A stretch of DNA of 64,000 nt from Gordonia liuliyuniae (GTDB lineage: Bacteria; Actinomycetota; Actinomycetes; Mycobacteriales; Mycobacteriaceae). The stretch lies in NCBI RefSeq assembly GCF_021739025.1, contig NZ_JAKKOT010000009.1, positions 56,794 through 120,793 of the forward strand. Direction: 5' to 3'. The translations under genes and the position numbers were made by a program. This document shows, in pieces, positions 7,924-16,539 of this stretch (position 1 is the first letter of the stretch; each line of letters starts with the position of its first letter). The notes under the pieces were generated by a model. That model was not told the DNA's origin and did not search any database. It saw only the letters and a program-made list of their open reading frames with translations.

Positions 7924-8640
7924 CTAGCTGGACGCGCGTGTCACGACACCGGGGTGCGCGGCGATCCATGCCGTCGCCTGCCCGACCGCTCGGTGCAGCG
8001 CGATGCGTTCGCCGATGTAGGTGAGAGGCCCTCCGAGGAACGGAATCCATGTCCCCCAGCCGATGGCCCGCGGCATCGACGGACGAGAGTCCAAGGACTT
8101 CGACAGCTCGTAGATCGTCGTCCCGATCCCCCACGTCCGCTCGACGAGTCCACCCTCGGCGTCATCACCGGCGGATGGCTTCTCGTCATCGACTCCCACC
8201 ACGGTCTCGGACACGTCGCGGTCGAAGAGGATGTCGGCGAGCATGACCACGCCCACCGCGCGCGAGGTGGCCCCGTGTTCGCGGGCCACGGCGCGTAGGA
8301 CGAGCGCCTGACCGGCATAGCCGAGCCACGCGCCCAACGGCAGCATCCTCGACCACACGCCGAACACGCCGGGGAAGGCGGCCGCCGCCGTCGTCAGCGC
8401 GCCGACCCGGTTCACCCACCAGGCCGCACGGTCGTCGACGTCGAGACCGTCCCACGAGTCGGTGCCCGGCCAGTGCGCGGCGTCGAGCGCCCACGACCCG
8501 ACACCAGATACACGGCAGTCCCGCACGCCGCGCTGTTTGAGATGCAGCGGATCGGTGTCGGCCAACAGTCTCAGGACACCGTCGACAGCGCCAACCGTCC
8601 GGTCCACGGCGTCGACCAGTTGGGCGTCGCTCAAACTCAT
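7924..8640 (-). CDS. Uncharacterised protein, 238 residues
   Basis: No family recognised. The protein is Ala/Val-rich with several moderately hydrophobic helices in the middle and C-terminal part (WVNRVGALTTAAAAFPGVFG, LPLGAWLGYAGQALVLRAVA, GWGTWIPFLGGPLTYIGE), so peripheral or partial membrane association is possible, but there is no signal peptide. The N-terminal 40 residues are soluble-helical. It lies immediately downstream of a SPOR-like gene and GlpR on the same strand (17-bp gap), so it may be cotranscribed with envelope genes. The ATG start (MSLSDAQLVDAVD) lacks a strong ribosome site. Confidence 0.75.
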   Translation of the reverse strand: MSLSDAQLVDAVDRTVGAVDGVLRLLADTDPLHLKQRGVRDCRVSGVGSWALDAAHWPGTDSWDGLDVDDRAAWWVNRVGALTTAAAAFPGVFGVWSRMLPLGAWLGYAGQALVLRAVAREHGATSRAVGVVMLADILFDRDVSETVVGVDDEKPSAGDDAEGGLVERTWGIGTTIYELSKSLDSRPSMPRAIGWGTWIPFLGGPLTYIGERIALHRAVGQATAWIAAHPGVVTRASS

Positions 8641-8658
8641 GACGTCCAGGGTACGGTG

Positions 8659-8841
8659 TCAGTCGTTCTCGGAGTCGTCTTGATCGTCGGCCGCGGCATT
8701 ACGCGCCGCAGCGATAGCCAGTGCATTCCGGGCGGTCGCCTCGTCCGGGTACGGCCCCATCCGGTCGAAGACGTTCGCGACCTTGCCGCGAGTCACTTCG
8801 CCGGTCGAGATCTGGTAGTACCACTCGTCTGATCCACTCAT
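8659..8841 (-). CDS. SPOR-like short protein
   Basis: 60-residue protein beginning MSGSDEWYYQISTGEVT, followed by a helix (YPDEATARNALAIAAARN) and a very acidic tail (DDQDDSEND). This is the compact actinobacterial protein usually annotated as SPOR-domain-containing: a Trp-Tyr-Tyr strand, then VFDRMGPYPDEATA. Canonical SPOR domains bind denuded peptidoglycan, but this form has no signal peptide and may act in the cytosol. GTGGAG upstream supports the start. Only 17 bp separate it from the glpR stop, so it probably shares that transcript. Confidence 0.75.
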   Translation of the reverse strand: MSGSDEWYYQISTGEVTRGKVANVFDRMGPYPDEATARNALAIAAARNAAADDQDDSEND

Positions 8842-8858
8842 GGCTCCACGATCCCAGA

Positions 8859-10247
8859 TCAGACGGCTGCGCGGTGGGTAGAGCCGCCGAATCCCCTGTC
8901 GTCGAAGGCCCTGTCGTCGAATCCGCTGTCGTCGAAGGCCCCGTCGTCGAATGTCGAGTCGTAGCGGTGTGCCTCGCCGAAGTCGTAGGTGGGTAGATGA
9001 TCGAACGCCGGATCCTCATCGTCGATCTCCAGGACGATCGCGCCGCCCGGTCGACGCAGACGCGCGGGCGGGGCGACGTACAACGGCTCGGCCTGCTCGC
9101 GGCGAACCCTCGCATCTTCGGCCTGGCGGCGACGCTGCCGGGCCACCCGCTGTGCGTGTCGTTGGTGCTCCGCCCGGACTGCGCGCCGCAGGAACGTCAG
9201 GTAGGCGGCGAACACGACCACCATCACACCGACCGCAACGTATCCGAGCGGCTGCACGAAGAACGCGGACACGACGGCGGCGAGGGTCAGCAGCGAGAGC
9301 GACGCCAGGATGCGTCGGCGCTCCCGGTAAGTGGCCTCCTCGCGCGCCTGAACGTGGCCGGGGGCACGACCTCCGCGGCCGCGGAGCTCGCGCGGTGTCG
9401 GCTCGGGTACCGACGACTCGTCCTCGACATCGGTCTCGTCGTCGGCGTCGTCGGACTCCTCATCGAGGATGTCGAAGGCCTCGTCGGCGTCGTCACGCTC
9501 GTCGGTGAGATCGTCCTCGTCCAACTCGTCGTACTCGTCGTCGAACGCGTCCTCTTCGAACTCTCCCTCGTCGAACTCACCGTCGAGTTCGTCCGTCTCC
9601 TCGTCGGTGACGAGCGGATCGACGCGGGCGGCCTGCGCCTCGTCGAGGTCGACCACTTCGACGTCGACGATGTCGAGCACATCGGTGACCTCGGCGGGAC
9701 TCTCGGCGTGGGCGCGGAGCGTTGCGGGCGAAGGTCGCGACTCGTCCTCGACGATCTCGGCGTCGATCTCGACGATCTCCGACTCGGTGGTCACAGAATC
9801 TGTGGTTACCGAATCGGGGGTCACAGAATCGGTCTCCGCAGCCTCAGCCGTCCCCGTCTCCGATTCCGTCCCCGTCTCCGATTCCGATTCCACGGCCTCG
9901 ACGTCGACGACGGTCTCCTCGTCAACGGATTCAGCGTCAGTCGATACAGCTGCTTCGATCTCGTCAGCTTCGATCTCGTCGGCTTCGGCCACCGCTGCCT
10001 TGGCTGCCTGCGCTTCGGCAGCGCGACGCTCGGCCAGACGCTTGGCAGTGGTCGCCGCACGTTCGGACCTCGCGTGCGCTGCCGCACGGCGGGATGCAGC
10101 ACTGCGACTGCCGCCTCGATGGACGACACGCGTCTGTGCGGCGGCCTTGGTCGATGTGCGCGCGGCCGGTCGCCCGCGCAGCACCATCGGCACCAGGACG
10201 AACAGCCAGACCACGATCAGGAACACCCAGAGCACTGAATTAGGCAT
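8859..10247 (-). CDS. glpR: GlpR: membrane receptor of gephyrin-like protein
   Basis: 462-residue protein with one N-terminal membrane segment (VLWVFLIVVWLFVLVPMVL), a basic Ala-rich stretch, about 200 very acidic low-complexity residues (Asp/Glu/Val/Thr), two further membrane helices (LASLSLLTLAAVVSAFFVQP and a following segment) and a C-terminal basic coiled region. The layout and context galU-glp-rimJ-glpR match Rv0996 and the C. glutamicum GlpR, reported as the receptor that links the gephyrin-like protein Glp to FtsZ-driven division. The tail repeats FDDGAFDDSGFDDRAFDD. The start is the ATG after GGGAGG; an upstream in-frame ATG lacks such a site. It is longer than Rv0996 (about 358 residues) because of the acidic region. 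Confidence 0.8.
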   Translation of the reverse strand: MPNSVLWVFLIVVWLFVLVPMVLRGRPAARTSTKAAAQTRVVHRGGSRSAASRRAAAHARSERAATTAKRLAERRAAEAQAAKAAVAEADEIEADEIEAAVSTDAESVDEETVVDVEAVESESETGTESETGTAEAAETDSVTPDSVTTDSVTTESEIVEIDAEIVEDESRPSPATLRAHAESPAEVTDVLDIVDVEVVDLDEAQAARVDPLVTDEETDELDGEFDEGEFEEDAFDDEYDELDEDDLTDERDDADEAFDILDEESDDADDETDVEDESSVPEPTPRELRGRGGRAPGHVQAREEATYRERRRILASLSLLTLAAVVSAFFVQPLGYVAVGVMVVVFAAYLTFLRRAVRAEHQRHAQRVARQRRRQAEDARVRREQAEPLYVAPPARLRRPGGAIVLEIDDEDPAFDHLPTYDFGEAHRYDSTFDDGAFDDSGFDDRAFDDRGFGGSTHRAAV

Positions 10248-10371
10248 GTCGGGTGCCTCCCTTCTCCGAGTCGAGTGACGAGTCTCCAATCAAACACCCT
10301 AGGGAGGCAGGGCCTTTCGATCGGTCAGGCGCGCCGCGCATATATCGAACTCACAGGTTCCCCTGACGCGC

Positions 10372-11028
10372 TCACGGCGCCGACGCGCGCCCGGCACGGA
10401 TCAAAGCGTCCACCGCGGCGCCGTCGACCTCCTCCACGGTGAGCCCGAACAGCAGGTGGTCGCGCCACCGCGCATTCACATCCATATAGCGTTTGAGCAG
10501 GCCCTCTTCCCGGAATCCGACACGGCGGAGGACGGCCTGCGATGCGCTGTTCTCGGGTTGGACGGTCGCCTCCAGCCGGTGCAGCCCGACAGGGCCGAAG
10601 CAGTGGTCGACGCCGAGCGCGACCGACGCCGCGGCGACGCCCTGACCGGTGTGGTCCCGATCCACCCAGTAGCCGATCCACGCACTGCACACCGCGCCGC
10701 GCTGGATGTTGCCGACCGTCAACTGTCCGACGTATTCACCGTCGAGTTCGATGACGAACGGCAGCATCACTCCATGCTTGGCCTCGCGTTTGAGCACGGA
10801 GAACAACGGGCCCCACATCGACTGCTGATGCCTGCGCTCCCACTGCCCGGAGCCGGTCGGCTCCCACGGCAGGAGCTCGTTCTGGTTGCGTATTCGCAGC
10901 CGACTCCAGGTGGCTGCGTCACGGAGTTTCACCGGCCGCAGCGTGATGAGGCCTGCGGGTACCCGGACCGGGCCGACCGTCGCCGGCCATCCGGGGGAGG
11001 TCGACGAGTCGACGAGCCAACCGAACAC
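10372..11028 (-). CDS. rimJ: RimJ/RimL-type GNAT N-acetyltransferase
   Basis: 218-residue GNAT-fold acetyltransferase that would transfer acetyl from acetyl-CoA to an amino group. Family features: the substrate strand ITLRPVKLRDAATWSRLR, the motif YVGQLTVGNIQRG, and the CoA-binding stretch with LHRLEATVQPENSASQAVLRR, typical of RimJ/RimL proteins. It begins with GTG 3 bp before the Glp stop codon is passed (overlapping transcription unit, gap of 3 bp) and matches Rv0995. Whether it modifies ribosomal protein S5 (as E. coli RimJ) or another target is unknown. Confidence 0.85.
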   Translation of the reverse strand: MFGWLVDSSTSPGWPATVGPVRVPAGLITLRPVKLRDAATWSRLRIRNQNELLPWEPTGSGQWERRHQQSMWGPLFSVLKREAKHGVMLPFVIELDGEYVGQLTVGNIQRGAVCSAWIGYWVDRDHTGQGVAAASVALGVDHCFGPVGLHRLEATVQPENSASQAVLRRVGFREEGLLKRYMDVNARWRDHLLFGLTVEEVDGAAVDALIRAGRASAP

Positions 11029-11031
11029 CGA

Positions 11032-12336
11032 TCAGCCGCGCTCTGACAGGAACGCGACTTCGACGCGATCGCCGGTGTGGACGTCTTCGACGTCTTCGGG
11101 CACCACGATCAGGCAGTTCGCCTCAGCGAGTTCGGCGAGCAGGTGCGACGCCCCGCTCTCGGACTCCCCGATCACTTGCACGAGATAGTCGCCGGATCGT
11201 TCGTCGCGCATCAACTGTCCCCGCAGATAGCCGCGCCGCCCCTCCACGGAGGCGATCGGTCCGATCGAGCGGGCGGTCACCGTGCGTCGCATCGGTTGAC
11301 GTTTACCGAGTGCGATCCGGATGAGCGGCCGGACCATCACTTCGAACGTGACGAGCGCGCTGACCGGGTTCGCGGGCAGCAGGAACGTCGGGATCTCGTC
11401 GCGGCCGAGACGGCCGAAGCCTTGTACCGAGCCGGGGTGCATGCCGACGCGCCCCACTTCGAGGTCGCCGAGATCGACGACGGATTCGGAGATCATGCGG
11501 GACGCGGCGCCGCCGACGGCACCGCAGATCACGACGATCTCCGACCGGATCAACTGGGCCTCGACCACTTCGCGGAGCCGGCCGGTGTCGCGTTCGGCGA
11601 TCCCGACACGGTGCACTTCTGCTCCAGCGTCGCGCGCGGCGGCGGCCAACGCGTACGTGTTGACGTCGAACACCTGGCCGGGCCCGGGATCTCGGTCGAT
11701 GTCGACCAGTTCGTTTCCGACGGCGATCACCGCGACGCGCGGCCGCGGGTGCACGAGCACGCGCGCCCGTCCCACTGCCGCCAACAGTCCGACCTGAGCG
11801 GAGCCGATGACGGTGCCCGCACGGACCGCGACGTCGCCGGGTTGGACATCGTCGCCGATGCGCCGCACATAGTCGCCGCTCTCCACGTCGTGCCCGATCA
11901 TCACGCGATCGTCGCCGCCGTCGGTCCATCGAAGCGGCACGACGGCGTCGGAGAGCGTCGGAAGCGGCGCGCCCGTCTCGACCCGGACGGCCTGGCCGGG
12001 CTGTAGCCGGGTCGGTGTCCTGGCTCCCGGTGTCACCTCGCCGACGACGGGCAGGTGCACGACGAGTCGGTCTGTGTCGGCGAGGACGGACACATCCACC
12101 GGCTCGTCGTCGAGCACCGAGGTGTCGTCGGGCGCCTGCCCGCCGGCGTGCGCGACGTCGACGGCGCGCACGGCGTATCCGTCGATCGCGGCCTGATCGA
12201 ATCCGGGCAGCGGGTCAGTAGTGACGACTTCCTCGGCGCACATCAGACCCTGCGCTTCGGAGATTGCGACCTGGATCGGTCGGGGTGCCACCACTGACGC
12301 AGTCACGAGGCTCAGATGATCCTCGACCGATCGCAT
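11032..12336 (-). CDS. glp: Gephyrin-like protein Glp / MoeA-family molybdotransferase
   Basis: 434-residue member of the MoeA/gephyrin family. It has the N-terminal MoeA domain (ISEAQGLMCAEEV, PGFDQAAIDGYAVRA), a MogA-like domain (VAVIAVGNELVDIDRDPGPG) and the C-terminal beta domain. The usual MoeA active-site motif GGVSxGxxD is replaced by GAVGGAASRM, the KPGKP loop by HPGSVQGFG, and LPGNP by LPANP. This degeneration, with a GlpR gene three positions away, argues for the division-linked Glp rather than a working molybdenum insertase. Glp of C. glutamicum binds FtsZ and GlpR. It is the Rv0994 (moeA1) homologue. Molybdenum activity cannot be excluded from sequence. Confidence 0.85.
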   Translation of the reverse strand: MRSVEDHLSLVTASVVAPRPIQVAISEAQGLMCAEEVVTTDPLPGFDQAAIDGYAVRAVDVAHAGGQAPDDTSVLDDEPVDVSVLADTDRLVVHLPVVGEVTPGARTPTRLQPGQAVRVETGAPLPTLSDAVVPLRWTDGGDDRVMIGHDVESGDYVRRIGDDVQPGDVAVRAGTVIGSAQVGLLAAVGRARVLVHPRPRVAVIAVGNELVDIDRDPGPGQVFDVNTYALAAAARDAGAEVHRVGIAERDTGRLREVVEAQLIRSEIVVICGAVGGAASRMISESVVDLGDLEVGRVGMHPGSVQGFGRLGRDEIPTFLLPANPVSALVTFEVMVRPLIRIALGKRQPMRRTVTARSIGPIASVEGRRGYLRGQLMRDERSGDYLVQVIGESESGASHLLAELAEANCLIVVPEDVEDVHTGDRVEVAFLSERG

Positions 12337-12432
12337 CGTCTCTCCTACTCGTGGACTCAGGTTTCCCAGGATAGAGGTCCGCTTCGCTCCTGCCGGACAG
12401 GCGCGCGGAATCCGGGTCGGCTCAGCGGCTGC

Positions 12433-13368
12433 TCAGGCGTGCTCGGTCGCACCCAACCGTTCGACGAGCCAGCGACGCAACTCCGGACCGTAGTCGTCGC
12501 GGTCGAGTGCGAAGTCGACGGCGGCCTTCAGATAGCCGCCGGGGTTCCCGAGGTCATGGCGGGTGCCGGAGTGGACCACGACGTGCACCGGCTCGCCCTG
12601 TTCGATGAGCAGCGCGATCGCGTCGGTGATCTGCAGCTCGCCGCCCGCGCCGGGCTCGATCTGACGCAGCGCGTCGAAGATCTTGCGGTCGAGGATGTAC
12701 CGGCCTGCGGCGGCGAGGTTCGACGGCGCGAGGTGCGCGGGCGGCTTCTCGACCATGCCGCGCACGCGTTTGACGTCCGGCGACGCCGGGTCTGCGTCGG
12801 CTACGTCGAACACGCCGTAGGCGCTGATCGTCTCGCCGGGGACCTCGATCGCGCACAGGACGCTTCCGCCGTGTCGTTCACGGGTGGCCGCCATCGCGCC
12901 GAGCACCCCTCCGGGCAGCACGAGGTCGTCGGGCAGCAGGACGGCGACGGCGTCTTCGTCGTCGGCCAGCTCCGACTCGACGCAGCCGATCGCGTGGCCG
13001 AGGCCCAGCGGCTTGTCTTGCACCACCGAGGCGACTTCGAGCAACGACGGCGCATTGCGTACCTTCGCGAGCATCGCTTCCTTGCCGCGCGAGGCGAGCG
13101 TGTGCTCGAGGACGAGGTCCTCGACGAAGTGCGCGACGACCCCGTCCTTGCCGGGCGAGGTGACGATGAGCAGCCGTTCGGCGCCCGCCGACTTCGCTTC
13201 TTCGGCCACCAACTCGATCCCGGGGGTGTCGACGACGGGAAGCAACTCTTTCGGGACGGTTTTCGTCGCAGGCAGGAATCTCGTCCCGAGACCCGCTGCA
13301 GGCACCACCGCGGTGCGCGGGATGCACGGCGCGGCGCCGCTGCTCGGACTGGTCGCGTGGTCAGACAT
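12433..13368 (-). CDS. galU: UTP-glucose-1-phosphate uridylyltransferase
   Basis: 311-residue nucleotidyltransferase making UDP-glucose from UTP and glucose-1-phosphate for wall polysaccharides, trehalose and glycogen. The N-terminal signature VVPAAGLGTRFLPATKTVPK and the following ELLPVVDTPGIELVAEEA are diagnostic. Further landmarks are GLGHAIGCVE, VLLPDDLVL and GRYILDRKIFDAL. The ATG giving MSDHATSPSS is chosen since the frame remains open well upstream only as antisense of the divergent folate gene. It heads galU-glp-rimJ-glpR, as in Rv0993-Rv0996. It is divergent from the 5-FTHF cyclo-ligase, with 70 bp between. Confidence 0.95.
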   Translation of the reverse strand: MSDHATSPSSGAAPCIPRTAVVPAAGLGTRFLPATKTVPKELLPVVDTPGIELVAEEAKSAGAERLLIVTSPGKDGVVAHFVEDLVLEHTLASRGKEAMLAKVRNAPSLLEVASVVQDKPLGLGHAIGCVESELADDEDAVAVLLPDDLVLPGGVLGAMAATRERHGGSVLCAIEVPGETISAYGVFDVADADPASPDVKRVRGMVEKPPAHLAPSNLAAAGRYILDRKIFDALRQIEPGAGGELQITDAIALLIEQGEPVHVVVHSGTRHDLGNPGGYLKAAVDFALDRDDYGPELRRWLVERLGATEHA

Positions 13369-13438
13369 GGCGATCAGTCTACGGTCGAACTCTGGCAGGA
13401 TCGTCGGCACTGGGTTCGTACCGCCTGAAAGGACCGCT

Positions 13439-14041
13439 ATGGCCGCAGAGACGACACCCTCACAGTCAAAGAGCGAATTGCGTCGCGCCGTCCTCGACGC
13501 GCGCGCGTCCATGTCTCCGTTCGTGCTGGCACAGGTCAACGCCGAGCTGGCCGAATGGATGTACCGCCTGCCCGTCGACATCGCCGACGGCGCGATCGTC
13601 GCGGCATACGTCGCGTCGGGCTCCGAACCCGGCAGCACCGCGATCCTCGACGTTCTCGTCGACCGCGGGTTCACCGTGCTCCTGCCAGTGGTTCCGCCCG
13701 GCGATCCGGCTCGTCTGCAGTGGGGCGAGTACCGCGGGGAGATGGCGCTCGAGGCGCGCCGCTGGGGTCTCCTGGAGCCGACCGGTCGGCCCCTGCGTCC
13801 CGATGCGATCCACCGGGCGCGACTCATCCTGGTGCCTGCTCTCGGCGCGGACCGCAGCGGCGCGCGCCTCGGGCGCGGGGCAGGCTATTACGATCGGACG
13901 CTCGCGACGATCGACGCCCCCGTCGTCGCCGTGGTGAACGACGCAGAGTTCCTCGACGACGGTATCGAGCAGAGCCAGCACGACGTGCCGGTCGACTGGG
14001 TGCTGACCCCCGGCAGCGGTTTCACCGCCGTGGGCGTCTGA
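13439..14041 (+). CDS. 5-formyltetrahydrofolate cyclo-ligase
   Basis: 200-residue enzyme converting 5-formyl-THF to 5,10-methenyl-THF with ATP. Landmarks: KSELRRAVLDARASM at the N-terminus, VAAYVASGSEPGS, and the conserved C-terminal LGRGAGYYDRTLA loop that binds phosphate and folate. The ATG follows GAAAGGA by 6 bp. It is convergent with the Ruc-like zinc-ribbon gene (10-bp gap), and corresponds to Rv0992c next to galU. Confidence 0.93.
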   Translation: MAAETTPSQSKSELRRAVLDARASMSPFVLAQVNAELAEWMYRLPVDIADGAIVAAYVASGSEPGSTAILDVLVDRGFTVLLPVVPPGDPARLQWGEYRGEMALEARRWGLLEPTGRPLRPDAIHRARLILVPALGADRSGARLGRGAGYYDRTLATIDAPVVAVVNDAEFLDDGIEQSQHDVPVDWVLTPGSGFTAVGV

Positions 14042-14051
14042 CCGGCAGCCC

Positions 14052-14336
14052 TCAGGCGCTGGCTGCGCTGGACGAACCCGAGTCCGACGAAGAACTCGAC
14101 GACGAGGTGCTGGTGCTCGAGGAGTCCGACGATGCCGACGACGCGGGCACCGAGCCGTTCGAGCGCGAGTCCGTGCGGTAGAAGCCGCTGCCCTTGAACA
14201 CGACACCGACCGAGTTGAAGAGCTTACGGAGCTTGCCGCCGCATTCGGGGCACACGGTCAGTGAGTCGTCCGAGAACGACTGCACGATGTCGAACTTGTT
14301 GTCGCACACGGTGCACGAATAGCTATAGGTGGGCAC
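14052..14336 (-). CDS. FmdB-type zinc-ribbon protein, Ruc (Rv0991c)-like redox chaperone
   Basis: 94-residue protein: an N-terminal zinc ribbon with CTVC and CPEC pairs (PTYSYSCTVCDNKFD, LTVCPECGGKLRKLF), a linker VGVVFKGSGFYRTDSR, and a C-terminal tail of about 35 residues made almost only of Ser, Asp, Thr and Ala. FmdB was first described in a formamidase context, but the mycobacterial homologue Rv0991c (Ruc) is a redox-regulated chaperone with a disordered C-terminus, and the same architecture is seen here. GTG start with GGAGG 6 bp upstream. Next to 5-FTHF cyclo-ligase and galU as in M. tuberculosis. Confidence 0.85.
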   Translation of the reverse strand: MPTYSYSCTVCDNKFDIVQSFSDDSLTVCPECGGKLRKLFNSVGVVFKGSGFYRTDSRSNGSVPASSASSDSSSTSTSSSSSSSDSGSSSAASA

Positions 14337-14435
14337 GGGAAACCTCCGGTCGTCAGATTCCCCATTGTAAACAGCTATTGGCACTCAGTCATTCCGAGTG
14401 CCAGTTGCCGCGTTCGACACGACCCGCGTGCAGCG

Positions 14436-15689
14436 TCAGATGACGCGAGTGTCCTGGTCAGGGACACCGTCACGGTTCTCGTCGGAGGAGCGGGCGCGTC
14501 GCGCGTCCCATCGGAGCATGATCGCGCCGAGCACAGCCGCAGTCAGGGAACCGACGAGGATGCCGACCTTCGCCGCCGGCTCATGATCGGGTGACAGACC
14601 GGAGTCGGGCGCGAACGACAGTTCCGCGATCAGCAGCGCGACGGTGAAACCGATACCCGTGAGGAGTCCGACCGGCAGCAGGTCGCGCAGCCCGATCGCG
14701 TCGGGTAGTCGCAACGGCGTCAAACGGGTCACACACCAGACCGTCCCCATCACGCCGACGACCTTGCCGACCACCAGACCGGCGAAGACTCCGACGCTGA
14801 CCGGCTGGACGATGTGGCCGGATCCGATCACCGTGACCCCCGCGGACGCGAACGCGAACAGGGGCAGACAGATCGCCGTCGAGTACGGCGTGACAGCGGC
14901 GGCGAACCGTTCCGTCCGAGGCGCGCGCTCACCTGCCCTCGCGACCGCCGGAACGGTGAATCCGAGCACCACGCCAGCGACGGTCGAATGCACACCGGAC
15001 GCATGGACGAAGCCCCACGCGATGACCGCGAGCGGCAACAGAATCCACCAGTGCGACCGAGTCGCCCGCACGCACACCGCGAACACTGCGATGCACACGA
15101 CGCCCACACCGAGCATCACGGCGTCGATGCTGTCGGTGTACACAGTGGCGATCACAAGGATGCCGAGCAGGTCGTCGACGACGGCCAACGTCATCAGGAA
15201 CACCCGGAGAGCCACCGGCAGCCCCCGCCCGAACAACGCGAGAACGCCGAGCGCGAACGCGATGTCGGTGGCGGTCGGGGTGGCCCACCCGCGCAGGGCC
15301 TCGGGTTCCAGACCGCCGACGATCGCGACGAAGATGAGCGCGGGCACCACCATCCCGCCGACCGCCGCGGCGATCGGCACGCCCGCGCTCCGAGGATTTC
15401 GAAGATCCCCTGCGACGAACTCCTGCTTCAGTTCGACGCCGACGACGAAGAAGAACACCGCGAGGAGTCCGTCTGCGGCCCAGTGCGCGAGCGACAGGTG
15501 CAGTTGCAACGATTCAGGTCCGACATCGAACGACAGCAGGTCGTGGTAGATGTCGCGCCACGGCGAGTTGGCCCATACGAGGGCTAGGACGGCGGCGATC
15601 ATCAACAGCACGCCGCCGGTCGTGTCGGCGCCGATCCACATTCGGGCGCGCCGGATCAACGGTTGTGCCTGCGGGTCCGATCGGTCCAT
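14436..15689 (-). CDS. nhaA: Na+/H+ antiporter NhaA
   Basis: 417-residue inner-membrane antiporter exporting Na+ for protons. Diagnostic segments: GVELKQEFVAGDLRNPRSAG, ATPTATDIAFALGVLALFGRG, and TLAVVDDLLGILVIATVYT with the adjacent Asp pair that carries Na+. The C-terminal LTGIGFTVALLIAELSF is also typical. About eleven membrane segments are predicted. The ATG (MDRSDPQAQP) is preferred over one 63 bp upstream because it matches the usual short cytosolic N-terminus. It is divergent from the SAF-domain gene. Confidence 0.93.
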   Translation of the reverse strand: MDRSDPQAQPLIRRARMWIGADTTGGVLLMIAAVLALVWANSPWRDIYHDLLSFDVGPESLQLHLSLAHWAADGLLAVFFFVVGVELKQEFVAGDLRNPRSAGVPIAAAVGGMVVPALIFVAIVGGLEPEALRGWATPTATDIAFALGVLALFGRGLPVALRVFLMTLAVVDDLLGILVIATVYTDSIDAVMLGVGVVCIAVFAVCVRATRSHWWILLPLAVIAWGFVHASGVHSTVAGVVLGFTVPAVARAGERAPRTERFAAAVTPYSTAICLPLFAFASAGVTVIGSGHIVQPVSVGVFAGLVVGKVVGVMGTVWCVTRLTPLRLPDAIGLRDLLPVGLLTGIGFTVALLIAELSFAPDSGLSPDHEPAAKVGILVGSLTAAVLGAIMLRWDARRARSSDENRDGVPDQDTRVI

Positions 15690-15804
15690 GACGATCAGTC
15701 TTCCAGACGCCAGAACTGTGGAGAATCGTCGCCAATGTCGTCGGTTATCCACATTCGTGGATACGCGGTACTAACCGGCATATTCAACCCAGTACATTCC
15801 GGAC

Positions 15805-16446
15805 ATGAAGCGTGACGAGCGACGAGACTTGAATCCGAGGATCATCGATCGGCTTCGCCGAATCTGCGCACCGGGATGGATTCGATCGGTGTTCATTCGG
15901 CGGGCCGTCGCGATCACGTTAATCGTGTGCGCGGCGGCAGTGACAGTGACTCAACAACAGGGCCAGCCCTCCTCGACTGCTCTCGTCGCCACCCGCGATC
16001 TGCGCCCGGGCGAGTCCCTCACAATCAACGACGTCCGGTCGACCCCCGTCCCCGAACACCTGGTGCCCACTGATTCGGTCACCGCCGACGATGTCGTCGG
16101 CCGTCATGTGACCGGACTCGTTCACGCTGGAGAAATCATTGCCCGCCACCGGCTTCTCGATTCTCGGCTGCCGTCAGCACTCATCGGACGGCCCGACGCG
16201 CGACTCGTTCCGGTGCGTCCGGCGGACGACACACTGGCGACATTCGTCCGCGCAGGCGATCTCGTCGACCTCTTGTCCGAGGACGACCGGGTGCTCGCAC
16301 GCGGAGCCGTCGTCGCCGTCAGTCCGGACAGCGACCGGCGTGCGTCCTCCGACCCGGGAACTGTTCTTGTCGCGATGGGTGAAGACGACGCACACATCGT
16401 TGCCGCGGCCGGATTACGTGAACCGATTACATTCGTTCTCCACTGA
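15805..16446 (+). CDS. SAF-domain (CpaB/RcpC-like) membrane-anchored protein
   Basis: 213 residues: basic cytosolic N-terminus, one membrane anchor (FIRRAVAITLIVCAAAVTVT), then a SAF domain (VATRDLRPGESLTINDVRST, VVGRHVTGLVHAGEIIARHR) and a C-terminal domain like that of Flp pilus assembly protein CpaB (VPVRPADDTLATFVRAGDLV, then a strand VLVAMGEDDAHIV). Single-copy versions next to mscL and fmdB-type genes are frequent in Mycobacteriales, without a pilus locus nearby; function is unknown. It is 93 bp upstream of mscL on the same strand. Confidence 0.8.
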   Translation: MKRDERRDLNPRIIDRLRRICAPGWIRSVFIRRAVAITLIVCAAAVTVTQQQGQPSSTALVATRDLRPGESLTINDVRSTPVPEHLVPTDSVTADDVVGRHVTGLVHAGEIIARHRLLDSRLPSALIGRPDARLVPVRPADDTLATFVRAGDLVDLLSEDDRVLARGAVVAVSPDSDRRASSDPGTVLVAMGEDDAHIVAAAGLREPITFVLH

Positions 16447-16539
16447 AAGTCGGTAACTCGCCGATTGTTGGCGAGAAATCCCCCGTTCGGTCCATTAGAC
16501 TCACATTCGTCTACGGCACCGAAAACGAAGGAGAGCCGC

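Noticed and set aside
8888..8960. Short direct repeats resembling a CRISPR array
   Set aside because: They are codon-level FDD/GFDD repeats inside the glpR reading frame, without spacers.
8997..10238. 413-residue plus-strand frame opposite glpR
   Set aside because: Shadow of the low-complexity acidic region of glpR; composition (Val/Gly/Arg/Asp) and lack of domains fit antisense of GAC/GTC-rich codons.
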